This document shows positions 27,770-37,119 of a stretch of 64,000 nt of DNA, one piece after another (position 1 is the stretch's first letter; the number at the start of each line of letters is the position of its first letter). Source of the DNA: Maricaulaceae bacterium (lineage in GTDB: Bacteria; Pseudomonadota; Alphaproteobacteria; Caulobacterales; Maricaulaceae). The translations under genes and the position numbers were made by a program. The notes beneath the pieces are model-generated. The model saw only the letters and a program-made list of their open reading frames with translations, was not told the DNA's origin and searched no databases. Where the stretch lies: positions 100,436 to 164,435 of the forward strand of contig JAHCJP010000006.1 in the NCBI GenBank assembly GCA_026126205.1, read 5' to 3'.

Positions 27770-29587
27770 ATGGCCGAGTTTCTGACGTCGGAGCCGGTGC
27801 AGATCGGCATCGTGCTGACGCTGGTGGTGATCGTCTTCTTCGGGTTCATCCGCGAGAAGATGCCCCCTGACGTGGTGGCCCTGTGCGCGCTGGGCCTGCT
27901 GTTGCTGACCGGGATTCTCACCACCACTGAGGCGCTGAGCGTGTTCACCAACGCCGCGCCAGTCACCGTGGCGGCGATGTTCGTGCTGTCGGCGGCGCTG
28001 GAGCGCACGGGCGTCATCGACGGCGCCGGGCGCTTCGTCAGCCGCGTGGCGAAAAAAGGCAGACCGGTTCTGGCCGTTCTCGCGATGATGGGCGGGGTGG
28101 TTGTCCTGTCGGCCTTCATCAACAACACGCCAGTGGTGGTGATTTTGATTCCGGTGGCGATCAGCCTGGCGCGAAGCCTGGGCATCGCGCCGTCGAAACT
28201 GCTAATTCCACTATCCTTCGCCGCGATCTGGGGCGGCACGACGACGCTGATCGGCACGTCCACTAACATCCTCGCCGACGGCGTGGCGCAAGCCGCGGGG
28301 ATGCGCGCCTTCGGCATGTTCGAGATCACCGCCGCCGGCGCGATCATGGCCGCCGTCGGCATCGCCTATATCGGCCTGTTCGGTCGCTGGCTGCTGCCAG
28401 AGCGCGACACGCTGGCCGCCATGCTGCCGGACGCGCGCGAACGCCGCTTCTTCGCCCATGTGGTGGTGCCGATCGGTTCGGTTCTGGCGGGCAAGACGCT
28501 GGCCGAGGCCGGCTTCACCCCGCAAAAGGGCTTCACCGTTGTCGACGTGATCCGCGAAAACGTGTCGCTACGCGCCGATCTTGGCGCGGTGACGATCAGC
28601 GCCGGCGACCATCTCGTCATCCGCTCCAAGATGGGCGACATGATCGCGCTACGCCAGGCCGGCGACGTCGCCTTCGGCGGCGAGGATTCCGCCCATGCTT
28701 TCGAGCCGGTGGAGGCGAGCGAGACGGTGCTGATGGAAGGGGTGGTGGGGCCGCAGTCGCGCTTCATCGGCCGCCGCATCGCCGATCTGGCCCTGCGCCG
28801 CCTGTATGGCGTCTATATCCTCGCCGTGCACCGGCGCGGCGAGAATGTGGGCAAGAAGTCCTCCAGCCTGAAGCTGGAAGTGGGCGACACCGTGCTGCTG
28901 GAGGGCCCGCCGGCCAGCATGAAACGCCTGTTCGACGACCGGGCGCTGGTCAATATCGCCGAGCCCGCCGAACAGCCGATGCGCCGCGACAAGGCGCCCA
29001 TCGCCATCATCGCCATCCTGTCGGTGATGATCCTGGCCGCCTTCGAGGTGCTGCCCATCGCTGCGCTGGCGATCATGGCGGCAGCGGCGGTGATCGCCTT
29101 CGGCTGCCTGGACAACCAGGAGGCCTACCAGTCGATCCGCTGGGAGATCCTGTTCCTGATCTTCGGCATGCTGGCGCTGGGCATGGCGATGGAGAAGACG
29201 GGCGCCGCAGCGCTGATCGTCGGCCAGGCAGCGCAGCTTATCGGCGCCTTCGGTCCGCTGGCGGTGCTGTCCGGCGTCTATCTGATCACCTCGGCGCTGA
29301 CGGAATCGATCAGCAACAACGCCGCAGTGATCCTCCTGACCCCCATCGCCATCGCGCTGGCGAACGAGATCGGCGCCGATCCGCGCCCGTTCGTGGTGGC
29401 GGTGATGTTCGCGGCCAGCGCCAGCTTCGCCACCCCCATCGGCTATCAGACCAATACGCTGGTCTATAACGCCGGCGGCTACCGTTTCATGGATTTCGTG
29501 CGCGTCGGCCTGCCGCTGAACGTGATCATGTGGATTACGGCGACGATCGTGATCCCGATCTTCTGGCCGTTGTTCCCGGACGGGTGA
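27770..29587 (+). CDS. SLC13 (DASS/ArsB-like) permease with two RCK_C domains
   Basis: A membrane transporter (605 aa) of the SLC13 family: two membrane halves separated by a cytosolic region (about 210-390) that carries two RCK/TrkA_C-like ligand-sensing domains. Family motifs are FINNTPVVVILIPVA in the first half and SISNNAAVILLTPIAIALA in the second, the paired SNT-like hairpins that bind sodium and anion. The substrate is probably a dicarboxylate, sulfate or similar anion, not determinable here. ATG 27770 has GAGGGA upstream. It is divergent from nitronate monooxygenase. Confidence 0.9.
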   Translation: MAEFLTSEPVQIGIVLTLVVIVFFGFIREKMPPDVVALCALGLLLLTGILTTTEALSVFTNAAPVTVAAMFVLSAALERTGVIDGAGRFVSRVAKKGRPVLAVLAMMGGVVVLSAFINNTPVVVILIPVAISLARSLGIAPSKLLIPLSFAAIWGGTTTLIGTSTNILADGVAQAAGMRAFGMFEITAAGAIMAAVGIAYIGLFGRWLLPERDTLAAMLPDARERRFFAHVVVPIGSVLAGKTLAEAGFTPQKGFTVVDVIRENVSLRADLGAVTISAGDHLVIRSKMGDMIALRQAGDVAFGGEDSAHAFEPVEASETVLMEGVVGPQSRFIGRRIADLALRRLYGVYILAVHRRGENVGKKSSSLKLEVGDTVLLEGPPASMKRLFDDRALVNIAEPAEQPMRRDKAPIAIIAILSVMILAAFEVLPIAALAIMAAAAVIAFGCLDNQEAYQSIRWEILFLIFGMLALGMAMEKTGAAALIVGQAAQLIGAFGPLAVLSGVYLITSALTESISNNAAVILLTPIAIALANEIGADPRPFVVAVMFAASASFATPIGYQTNTLVYNAGGYRFMDFVRVGLPLNVIMWITATIVIPIFWPLFPDG

Positions 29588-29643
29588 CGGCGGCGAATGT
29601 TCCTGCTATGTTCGCGCCATGGCGCTGATCGAAGGAGCGTGAA

Positions 29644-30276
29644 ATGGCCAAGGACCTGATCCTCTACACTCATCCCCAGTCGCGCGGGCGCATCGCCCGC
29701 TGGATGCTGGAGGAAGCCGGGGCCGACTACCGCGTCGAAGCCATGAGCTATGGGAACAGCATGAAATCGCCGGAATACCTGGCCATCAACCCGATGGGCA
29801 AGGTTCCGGCCATCAGGCACGGCGACCAGGTGATCACCGAATGCGCCGCCATATGCGCCTATGTCGCCGACGCGTTCCCTAACGCCGGCCTCGCGCCGCC
29901 GCCGGGCCTGCGCGGCGCCTATTACCGCTGGCTGTTCTTCGCCGCCGGCCCGCTGGAGGCCGCCATCGTCAACAAGGCGCTGGGCGTGGCGGTCAGCGAC
30001 AAGCAGAAGGGGTTTGTCGGCTATGGCAGTCTGGACGAGGCGCTGAACGCCATCGCCGGCGCCATCGCGGCGGGCAAACCGTGGATCGCGGGCGACCGCT
30101 TCTCCGCCGCCGACGTTTATATCGGCGCCCAGATCGGCTGGGGGCTGCAGTTCGGAACCATAGAGGCGCGGCCCGAGTTCGCGGACTACGCGCAACGCAT
30201 CCAGGCGCGCGAGGCTTACAAACGCGCAAAGGAAAAGGACGACGCGCTGGCCAAGGAGCTGGGCCTGGGCGGCTAG
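29644..30276 (+). CDS. Glutathione S-transferase family protein
   Basis: A soluble GST-fold protein (210 aa). Its thioredoxin-like N-terminal half opens LILYTHPQSRGRIARWMLEE and has the glutathione-site motif GKVPAI (cis-Pro) and an ECAAICAYVAD segment. The helical C-terminal half has IAGDRFSAADVYIGAQIGWG. GAAGGAGCGTGAA precedes ATG 29644. It follows the permease by 56 nt and may be co-transcribed; it converges with the CFA synthase gene. Substrate unknown. Confidence 0.92.
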   Translation: MAKDLILYTHPQSRGRIARWMLEEAGADYRVEAMSYGNSMKSPEYLAINPMGKVPAIRHGDQVITECAAICAYVADAFPNAGLAPPPGLRGAYYRWLFFAAGPLEAAIVNKALGVAVSDKQKGFVGYGSLDEALNAIAGAIAAGKPWIAGDRFSAADVYIGAQIGWGLQFGTIEARPEFADYAQRIQAREAYKRAKEKDDALAKELGLGG

Positions 30277-30284
30277 CCGCCCGC

Positions 30285-31514
30285 TCAGGCCGCGCTGGCG
30301 CGTCCGGCGGCCTGCGACCCCGTGCGGTGGAAATCGGTGATGTAGTCGCGCGTCACCGGCACGGCGCCGTGGCGGCGGGCGAGCTGGAACTGGAACACCG
30401 CCAGCGGGCCGTCGCGGAAGCCGGCTTCCGACCCGGCCAGATAGAATTCCCACATCCGGAAGAAGCGCTCGTCATACAGCGCCACGGCCTTGTCGCGGTT
30501 CTTCACGAAGCGCGTTCGCCAATGGCGCAGCGTCTCGGCGTAGTGCAGGCGCAGCACCTCGACATCGGTGAGGATCAGCCCGGCGCGCTCGATGACCGGG
30601 GCGACCTCGCTCAACGCCGGAATGTGGCCGCCGGGGAAGATGTATTTGCGGATCCACGGGCCGATGGATTGCGGCTCGTCCAGCCGGCCGATGGTGTGGA
30701 CCAGGGCGACGCCGTCATCGGCCAGCAGGCGGGTGACGGCGTCGAAGAACACCCGGTATTGCGGCTTGCCGACATGTTCGAACATGCCGACCGAGACGAT
30801 GCGGTCATAGCGCCCGGCGGTCTTGCGGTAATCCTGCAGCGCGAAGCGCGCGCGGCGCGACAGCCCCTGTTCCTGCGCCCGCCGGCGGGCGATGGCGAAC
30901 TGCTCCTGCGACAGGGTGATCCCGTCGACATTCGCTTCGGCGTCCTTCGCCAGACTGAGCGCCAGCCCGCCCCAGCCGCAGCCGATATCCAGCACCTTCA
31001 TGCCGGGCTTCAGCAGCAGCTTGGCGATGATGTGGCGTTTCTTGGCCTCCTGCGCCGCGTCCAGGCTTTCCTTGCCGGTCGGGAAATAGGCGCAGGAATA
31101 TTGCCGGTCGCGGTCAAGGAACAGGTCGTAAAGCTGGCCGGACAGGTCGTAATGACGGGCGATGTTGCGCCGGGCGCTGCGCGGATCGTTGAACTCGGTC
31201 AACCGCCCGGCGGCGCGCCGCAGCCCGTCCAGCCAGCTCAGCGCCTTTGGCCCCTTGCGGTTGCGCGCCAGCAGCGACAGCAATTCGTATACGCCGCCGC
31301 CGGCCTCCACGGTCAGACGGCCGTCCATATACGCCTCGCCCAGCGTCAGTTCGGGGTCCAGCGCCAGCCGCAGCAGCGTGCGGCGGTCATGGACGCGGAT
31401 GCTGACCGCCGGTTCGCCGGCGCCATAGACATGCGCGCGCCCGTCCGGCGCGATCAGGGTGAACTGACCGGTGCGGATGAACCGCCGCAGAAAGGGATCG
31501 AGCAGTGCCATCAT
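30285..31514 (-). CDS. Cyclopropane-fatty-acyl-phospholipid synthase family methyltransferase
   Basis: The enzyme (409 aa) transfers a methylene from S-adenosylmethionine to double bonds of membrane phospholipid acyl chains. The SAM site is VLDIGCGWGGLALSLAKDAE, followed by GITLSQEQFAIAR. The conserved CFA region RNIARHYDLSGQLYDLFLD and YSCAYFPTG lie before it, and YIFPGGHIPALSEV after it. Length agrees with bacterial CFA synthases. The C-terminal tail is short and Ala-rich. Confidence 0.93.
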   Translation of the reverse strand: MMALLDPFLRRFIRTGQFTLIAPDGRAHVYGAGEPAVSIRVHDRRTLLRLALDPELTLGEAYMDGRLTVEAGGGVYELLSLLARNRKGPKALSWLDGLRRAAGRLTEFNDPRSARRNIARHYDLSGQLYDLFLDRDRQYSCAYFPTGKESLDAAQEAKKRHIIAKLLLKPGMKVLDIGCGWGGLALSLAKDAEANVDGITLSQEQFAIARRRAQEQGLSRRARFALQDYRKTAGRYDRIVSVGMFEHVGKPQYRVFFDAVTRLLADDGVALVHTIGRLDEPQSIGPWIRKYIFPGGHIPALSEVAPVIERAGLILTDVEVLRLHYAETLRHWRTRFVKNRDKAVALYDERFFRMWEFYLAGSEAGFRDGPLAVFQFQLARRHGAVPVTRDYITDFHRTGSQAAGRASAA

Positions 31515-31620
31515 GGCGCGCCCTCCGGTGTTCGGCCCAAAGGGCCTCGGAACCCCGCGCGGCGTAGTCTAGCACGGTTTCAACCCGCGCGAGAACCGCG
31601 GGGAGTCGCAGGGGCGCGTC

Positions 31621-32229
31621 TTACCCCGGCGGCGCGTCGGCGTGCGCCCACATGTAGAGGGCGAGGTAAGAGCGGTGGGGCGCGAAACGCCGCGCGGTCA
31701 GCGCCGTCTTGCGCCGCGCGCTGGTCAGCTTTTGCAGCGTCTTGCGCGCCGCCACGTCGCCATCGGGCCAGATATCGGCCTCGCCGAAATAGAACATCGA
31801 CATCATGTCCGCCGTCCACTGGCCGACGCCCCAGATGGCGGTCAGCCGCGCCGAGCGCCCGGCATGGTCGAGACCGCGCAGGCTTTCCGCCTCCAGCCCC
31901 CCTGCCCGCGCCTCCGCCGCGATGGCGATAATCGCCTTCGTCTTGGCGCCCGACAGGCCGCAGGCGCGCAGAATCTCCGCCCGTTCGGGGCGGAAATGTT
32001 CGATCAGCGGCGCGCCGCCGGCGCTGTTCTCCACCCGGGTCCAGATCGATCGCGCCGCCTTCACCGACAATTGCTGGCCGGCGATGGCGCGGCACAGATA
32101 TTCAGCGAAGGGCAGGTCCGCCCGGCTGATCAGCGTCTGCGGCCCGGCGCGCGCGATGGCGGCGGCCAGCGCCGGGCCGAATGGTTCGGCGGCCTGGAGG
32201 AAACGGTCATGAATCGCCTGCGGGTCCAT
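31621..32229 (-). CDS. AlkA-like DNA-3-methyladenine glycosylase (HhH-GPD)
   Basis: A base-excision DNA glycosylase (202 aa) that removes alkylated purines. The core HhH-GPD region has CRAIAGQQLSVKAARSIW, the hairpin-helix LTAIWGVGQWTADMMSMF, and a downstream DIWPDGDVAARK that contains the catalytic Asp. It lacks the N-terminal domain of E. coli AlkA, as is usual in this shorter group. It lies between tRNA-Leu and CFA synthase on the same strand. Confidence 0.88.
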   Translation of the reverse strand: MDPQAIHDRFLQAAEPFGPALAAAIARAGPQTLISRADLPFAEYLCRAIAGQQLSVKAARSIWTRVENSAGGAPLIEHFRPERAEILRACGLSGAKTKAIIAIAAEARAGGLEAESLRGLDHAGRSARLTAIWGVGQWTADMMSMFYFGEADIWPDGDVAARKTLQKLTSARRKTALTARRFAPHRSYLALYMWAHADAPPG

Positions 32230-32281
32230 GACGGTTTCCTAGCCGCAATCACACGCCGGAACAAGACAGGAACACGATGAC

Positions 32282-32368
32282 TGGTGCGGGCGGCCGGGAT
32301 CGAACCGGCACGGGGTTTCCCCCGAGGGATTTTAAGTCCCTTGCGTCTACCAATTCCGCCACGCCCGC
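32282..32368 (-). tRNA. tRNA-Leu (anticodon UAA), CCA encoded
   Basis: On the minus strand the 7-bp acceptor stem is GCGGGCG/CGCCCGC, the D arm is GGCGGAATTGGTAGAC, the anticodon loop is CTTAAAA (anticodon TAA, reading UUA codons), there is a long class II variable arm CTCGGGGGAAACCCCG, and the T loop is GGTTCGATCC. Discriminator A is followed by genome-encoded CCA at 32282-32284. Confidence 0.95.
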
Positions 32369-32419
32369 GGCGGGAGATATGCAATAGGCCAATCCGCCCC
32401 GCGGGGGTAGGCCCTGCCC

Positions 32420-33109
32420 CTACATCAGCCCCAAGGTTTTCAGGCTGGCGGCGCCGTCGCGGCCGATGACGAGATGATCGTGAACCAGTATCTCGAACGG
32501 CCGCGCCGCCTCGACGATCTTTTTGGTCATCTCCACGTCCGCGGCGCTGGGTTTCGGGTCGCCGGAAGGGTGGTTGTGGACCAGGATCATCGCCGCGGCG
32601 TCCAGCGCCAGCGCCCGCTTGACCACCTCGCGCGGATAGACCGGGGCGTGGTTATGGGTGCCCCGCCCCAGCACCTCGTCGGCGATCAGGCGATTCTTCA
32701 CATCCAGATACAGCACCCGGAACTGCTCGGTCTTCTGGTGCTGCAGCGCCGTCCGGCAGTAGTCCAGCAGCGCCGACCACGAGGCGATCACCGGCCGGTC
32801 GGAGACCTGTTCGCGCGCGATGCGCTCGGCCAGCGCGTGCAGCAGTTTGATGTCCACCGCCACGCGCTCAGACACGCCCTTTATCTCCATCAGCCGCTCC
32901 ACCGGCGCCGCGGCCGCGCCGCCCAGGCCGCCGAACGCGGCGATGATCGCCTTGGCCAGCGGTTTGACGTCGCGCCGCGGGATGGCGCGGAACAGGTACA
33001 GCTCCAGCAGTTCGTAATCGGCCAGCGCCTCGCCGCCGGCGGTGCGGAAGCGGGCGCGCAGGCGGTCGCGGTGCCCGGCGTGGTGCGGCCTGTCCGCCCC
33101 CTCCGCCAT
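32420..33109 (-). CDS. radC: RadC family JAMM/MPN protein
   Basis: The protein (229 aa) has an N-terminal helix-hairpin-helix-like region (about 50-80, including LMEIKGVSERVAVDI) and a C-terminal JAMM metal-binding domain with HNHPSGDPKPSAAD. Despite its name, a direct role of RadC in DNA repair is unproven. It starts 9 nt after map, an arrangement common in alphaproteobacteria, so it is probably co-transcribed with map. Confidence 0.95.
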   Translation of the reverse strand: MAEGADRPHHAGHRDRLRARFRTAGGEALADYELLELYLFRAIPRRDVKPLAKAIIAAFGGLGGAAAAPVERLMEIKGVSERVAVDIKLLHALAERIAREQVSDRPVIASWSALLDYCRTALQHQKTEQFRVLYLDVKNRLIADEVLGRGTHNHAPVYPREVVKRALALDAAAMILVHNHPSGDPKPSAADVEMTKKIVEAARPFEILVHDHLVIGRDGAASLKTLGLM

Positions 33110-33118
33110 CGGCGGCGG

Positions 33119-33955
33119 TCAGCCCTCGTAGGGGGGCTTGTGCAGCCCGGCGGGCGACAGGGTGAAAATCTCCACCCCGTCATCGGTGACGCCAACGGTG
33201 TGCTCGAACTGCGCCGACAGCGACTTGTCGCGCGTCACCGCCGTCCAGCCATCGGCCAGCACCTTCACGTCCGGCTTGCCGAGATTCAGCATCGGTTCCA
33301 CCGTGAAGAACATGCCGGGTTTGAACACTGGCCCTTCGCCGCGACGGCCGAAATGCAGCACGTTCGGCGCGTCGTGGAACACCCGGCCGATGCCGTGGCC
33401 GCAAAAATCACGCACCACCGAACAGCGCCGGGCCTCGGCGTATTCCTGGATCGCGGCGCCGACGTCGCCCAACGTGGCGCCGGGTTTGACCACCGCGATG
33501 CCGGCCATCATCGCCTCATAGGTCACATCGACGAGGATCTCCGCCTTCCGGCGGGCCGGGCCGACATGGAACATGCGGCTGGTGTCGCCGTGCCAGCCGT
33601 CGACGATCACGGTGACGTCGATATTCACCGAATCCCCGTCCTTCAGGGGTTTCGGCCCCGGAATGCCGTGGCAGACAACATGGTTGATCGAGGTGCAGAT
33701 CGATTTCGGAAAGCCGCGATAGTTCAGCGGCGCCGGAACCGCGCCGTGGTCATAAATGAACTGGCGGGCGAGATCGTCCAGCCGCTCGGTGGTCACGCCC
33801 GGCTGCACATGCGGGGCCAGCATGTCCAGCGTCGCCGCGGCCAGACGCCCGGCGGCGCGCATGCTCGCGAACGCCTCCGGCCCGTGCAGCTTGATGCGCC
33901 CGTCGCGGGCCGGGACGTACTCGTCGTCGTCCTGGAGGTGGTATGCAAGGTTCAC
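33119..33955 (-). CDS. map: Type I methionine aminopeptidase
   Basis: The enzyme (278 aa) removes initiator methionine from nascent proteins. The five metal ligands are in place: Asp in VNIDVTVIVDG, Asp in GDTSRMF, His in GHGIGRVFHDAP, Glu in FTVEPML and Glu in AQFEHTVGV. Length is usual for the alphaproteobacterial form with a short N-terminal extension. It is followed at 9 nt by radC. Confidence 0.96.
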   Translation of the reverse strand: MNLAYHLQDDDEYVPARDGRIKLHGPEAFASMRAAGRLAAATLDMLAPHVQPGVTTERLDDLARQFIYDHGAVPAPLNYRGFPKSICTSINHVVCHGIPGPKPLKDGDSVNIDVTVIVDGWHGDTSRMFHVGPARRKAEILVDVTYEAMMAGIAVVKPGATLGDVGAAIQEYAEARRCSVVRDFCGHGIGRVFHDAPNVLHFGRRGEGPVFKPGMFFTVEPMLNLGKPDVKVLADGWTAVTRDKSLSAQFEHTVGVTDDGVEIFTLSPAGLHKPPYEG

Positions 33956-34029
33956 GCGCGGCCCTTTCCGGTTTGCCGCCCGTATATAACCACGCCGGCC
34001 CGGTTAGGGAACGGCGGGGCTGAAACACC

Positions 34030-34140
34030 CCCGCCCTTCGTGGCCCGCTTCGCGGGACTCCTCAGGGTGAGGGTGTTTTCGTATTTCACCTCATCCTGAG
34101 GTGCGATGCGCCGAAGGCGCAGAGCCACGAAGGACGAGGT
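34030..34140. repeat. BIME-like intergenic repeat, copy C
   Basis: CCCGCCCTTCGTGGCCCG at the left, inner CTCCTCAGGGTGAGGG facing CCTCATCCTGAGGTGCGATG, then CAGAGCCACGAAGGACGAGG. It fills the gap between map and the M28 peptidase gene and ends 11 nt from the peptidase stop codon. Confidence 0.85.
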
Positions 34141-34150
34141 GAAGGGGCGC

Positions 34151-35815
34151 CTATCGCCCCCCGCCGCCGAACATCTGGCCGAAGAAATCGCCCTCGTTCC
34201 AGCGCGGGCGCTCGTCGGCGTCGGCGATCTCGCGGGCGATCAGATAGTTGATGTCGGCGAACTTGGCGCCCTCGCCGAACAGCAGGCCGGCGTCCACCTC
34301 GTCTCCCGGGCGGTGATAGTCGCTGGTCAGGAAGCCCATGAAGCCCCGGCCCTCGTCGTCGGCCTCGTCGGGGCTGGAATGGCCGGTCATCAGGAACACC
34401 GACGGCACGCCGGCGCGCACGAAATTATAGTGGTCCGAACGCACGAACAGGTTCTGTTCCGGGATCGGATCGGGGCTGACCTCGACGCCCATGCGCGCCG
34501 CGGCGCGCGTCGCGATCGGGCCGAGGGTGGAGCGTTCGGCGCCGAAAGCCACCACGTCATTGAAGCGGTAGCGGATGATCGGCATGTCGAGATTGACATT
34601 GGCCGCCATCTCGCCCGGCAGGGTGGGGTTGCGGGCGAAATGGTTCGACCCCAGCAGGCCCTTCTCCTCCGCCGCCAGCGCCACGAAGGCCACCGAGCGG
34701 CGCGGCCGCTCGCGTCCGGCGAACACCCGCGCGGTCTCGATCAGGATCGCCACGCCGGAAGCGTTATCCAGCGCGCCGTTGCAGATCAGGTTGTTCGGGT
34801 CGGTCGGCACGCAATGCGCGCCGGGGCCGACGGCGTCGGCGCGGCCGATATGATCCAGGTGCGCGGTCAGCACCACGAACTCGTTGGCCAGATCCGGGTC
34901 CGACCCGCGGATGAAGCCGACGACGTTCGGGTCGATATAGGTCTCACGGATGGTGCGCTGGGCCATCGACACCTCGCCGAGGCTGACGCGCACGGACTCG
35001 CCGGCGCGGGCGGCGGCAAGCGCTTCATCCAGCGTCATCTCCGCGCCGTCGAACATCGCTTCGGCTGCGTCGCGCGAAACTGTGGCCAGCACCTGCAGCC
35101 GGTCATAGGCCGAAGGGCCGCTGGCGGCGGTCAGCGCCGTCTGCGGGCGGCCGCCCTGCATGGCCGCGAACCCCGCAAACTGCGCCGCCGGCGCCGGCAG
35201 GATCATGATCATGCCCGCCGCGCCGGCCGCCGCCGCCGCGTCGCGCTTGGTGGACGGGGAGGCGTGGTGCGAGCGCTCTTCGCCGGGCAGGCCCTCGGGC
35301 GCGCCGTTGATGATCACGGCGATGCGCCCGGTCAGGTCCAGTCCGGCGTAATCGTCATGGCCGTGATCCGGGGCCGAGACGCCATAGCCCACGAACACCG
35401 CCCCGGCGGCCAGGCTGGCCGCGTCGATGGTGGGATGGGCGGTCAGCATGACCGCTTCGCCATGACGGAAGACCTGGCCATTGACGGAGAACCGCGCCGC
35501 GTCAGCGTCGGCGCGCATCAGCTGCAGGGGCACGTCTGCGAACCAGCCGCCATCGTCGCCGCCCGGCTCCAGCCCCAGAAGCTGGAAATAGGCCGCGACA
35601 TAGTTGGCGGCGAGGTAATATCCGCGCGTGCCGCTTTCGCGCCCCTCCATCAGGTCGTCGGCGAGGAAGCGGATATGCGCCTCGATATTCGCCGCCGGAA
35701 TGCCGGGCGCGTCGTACGCCGCCACCGACGTTGACGCGGCGGCGCCATTGGTGGAATCGGCGCCCTGGCAGGCGGCGAGGGTGAGGCCCGAAAAGGCCAG
35801 CAGAATGAAACGCAT
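34151..35815 (-). CDS. M28 family zinc metallopeptidase, lipoprotein, with PA-like insert
   Basis: A secreted peptidase (554 aa) with a lipobox (LTLAAC, Cys16). A PA-type insert spans roughly 125-300, followed by the M28 core. Zinc-binding elements are LTAHLDHIG (His, Asp), GALDNASGVA (Asp), ALAAEEKGLLGS (catalytic and ligand Glu), LDMP (Asp) and DYHRPGDE (His). It probably acts as an aminopeptidase in the periplasm or at the outer membrane. It is transcribed toward map but separated from it by a repeat. A second, only distantly similar M28 gene lies at 58444. Confidence 0.92.
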   Translation of the reverse strand: MRFILLAFSGLTLAACQGADSTNGAAASTSVAAYDAPGIPAANIEAHIRFLADDLMEGRESGTRGYYLAANYVAAYFQLLGLEPGGDDGGWFADVPLQLMRADADAARFSVNGQVFRHGEAVMLTAHPTIDAASLAAGAVFVGYGVSAPDHGHDDYAGLDLTGRIAVIINGAPEGLPGEERSHHASPSTKRDAAAAAGAAGMIMILPAPAAQFAGFAAMQGGRPQTALTAASGPSAYDRLQVLATVSRDAAEAMFDGAEMTLDEALAAARAGESVRVSLGEVSMAQRTIRETYIDPNVVGFIRGSDPDLANEFVVLTAHLDHIGRADAVGPGAHCVPTDPNNLICNGALDNASGVAILIETARVFAGRERPRRSVAFVALAAEEKGLLGSNHFARNPTLPGEMAANVNLDMPIIRYRFNDVVAFGAERSTLGPIATRAAARMGVEVSPDPIPEQNLFVRSDHYNFVRAGVPSVFLMTGHSSPDEADDEGRGFMGFLTSDYHRPGDEVDAGLLFGEGAKFADINYLIAREIADADERPRWNEGDFFGQMFGGGGR

Positions 35816-35873
35816 GACAGCTCCCCAAGCATGATTTGCGCGGACTATAGACGCCGCAAACGCAAGCGCCAGC

Positions 35874-36332
35874 TTAACTTTCCGTCATCAGCGCCGCGGC
35901 GACGGAGGGCAGGACGCGGTAATGATCGCTGAACAGTTTCGTCATCCGCGCCGGGCGGCCGGTGGACAGCGAGAAGCACACGAAACTGCACAGGGCGCGG
36001 AACACCGTCGCCCCGCCGGCCGCGCGGCGGAACTGATAGCGCCGCTGCGCACGCAACCGCCCGTCCGACATCACGATCCACACCGCGGCGTCGAAGACGT
36101 CTCCGGCGCGCAGATGGCCCAGATAATCGGCCTCTGTCCGCAGGATCGCCATGCCGCGGTCATCCTGCGCGCACACCTCGCGCGGGATGCCGTCGCCGTC
36201 CCAGTGCGCCCAGGCGGTCTCGTCCGCCCACGCCAGATAGCGGGCGTTGTTGACATGGCCGAAGGCGTCTTCATCGGCCTTCGCCGCCGTGAAGCGCATG
36301 ATGAAAGGGTCCGGCAGATCCCAGCCGTTCAT
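35874..36332 (-). CDS. Acyl-CoA thioesterase, 4HBT hotdog family
   Basis: A single hotdog-fold protein (152 aa) that probably hydrolyses acyl-CoA. DEDAFGHVNNARYLAWADET is the family signature with its active-site Asp region, and ILRTEADYLGHLRAGDVFD is also characteristic. Its ATG overlaps the sfsA stop as ATGA, so it is translationally coupled. Substrate not assignable. Confidence 0.87.
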   Translation of the reverse strand: MNGWDLPDPFIMRFTAAKADEDAFGHVNNARYLAWADETAWAHWDGDGIPREVCAQDDRGMAILRTEADYLGHLRAGDVFDAAVWIVMSDGRLRAQRRYQFRRAAGGATVFRALCSFVCFSLSTGRPARMTKLFSDHYRVLPSVAAALMTES

Positions 36333-37066
36333 GCCGCATACTCCATTTCCAGCGGGCGCGTGACCCGGATCTCATCGGTGGTGACGGCGCAGGCGTACGC
36401 CATCGCCTCCACCCCCGCATCAATCGCGGCGTTCAGCGCCGCGGCGTAAGCGGGGTCGATGTCGGCGGCGGGGCGGAAGCGCGAACAGTCCGCCCGCTGC
36501 ACGATATAGAGCTGCACCGCCCGCGCCCCCTGCCGGACCATTGCGGACAGCTCGCCCAGGTGCCTGGTGCCGCGCGCGGTGACCGAGTCCGGAAACTCCG
36601 CCACATCGCCGTCGCGGCGCATGTGCACGTTCTTCACCTCGACATAACAGGGCGGGCGGCCCTGCGTCTCCAGCAGCAGGTCGATGCGGCTGTTCGCGCC
36701 GTACTTCACCTCGCGCCGCAGGCGCTCATACCCCGCCAGCGGCGCGATGACGCCGGAGACCACCGCCTCTTCGGCCAGCGCGTTGGCGCGGTTCGGATAG
36801 GCGCCGACCAGGGTTCCGTCCGCCTGCACCAGCTCCCATGAATATTTCAGCTTGCGGTTCGGATCGGCCGATTCCGACAGCCACACCTTCAGCCCCGGCG
36901 TGTTGATGCCCAGCATGGAGCCGGGATTGGCGCAATGCGCCGTCACCTGCTCGCCGTCCGCCAGTTCGACATCGGCCAGAAAGCGCTTGTAGCGGCGCAG
37001 GAGAACGCCGGGGATCAGCGGGGCGGGAAGTTTCATCGTCATGGACTCGTCGCTTGCCGATTGCAT
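36329..37066 (-). CDS. sfsA: SfsA family DNA/RNA nuclease
   Basis: SfsA (245 aa) was named for sugar fermentation stimulation and has a PD-(D/E)XK-like nuclease core. Seen are PLIPGVLLRRYKRFLADVEL, HCANPGSM, RIDLLLE and CYVEVKNVHM (the ExK pair). ATG 37066 is preceded by GAGGGGCGGT at good distance; in-frame ATGs at 37042 and 37036 fit the family N-terminus but have weaker sites. It is coupled to the thioesterase and divergent from the CinA-like gene. Confidence 0.93.
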   Translation of the reverse strand: MQSASDESMTMKLPAPLIPGVLLRRYKRFLADVELADGEQVTAHCANPGSMLGINTPGLKVWLSESADPNRKLKYSWELVQADGTLVGAYPNRANALAEEAVVSGVIAPLAGYERLRREVKYGANSRIDLLLETQGRPPCYVEVKNVHMRRDGDVAEFPDSVTARGTRHLGELSAMVRQGARAVQLYIVQRADCSRFRPAADIDPAYAAALNAAIDAGVEAMAYACAVTTDEIRVTRPLEMEYAA

Positions 37067-37119
37067 ATACCGCCCCTCGGCGGGGATGAAACCGCCACAG
37101 GATTGAAAGGCGGGCTTCC

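Noticed and set aside
30081..31931. 616-codon plus-strand open frame over the GST end and the CFA synthase gene
   Set aside because: It crosses two real genes and has no protein-like features.
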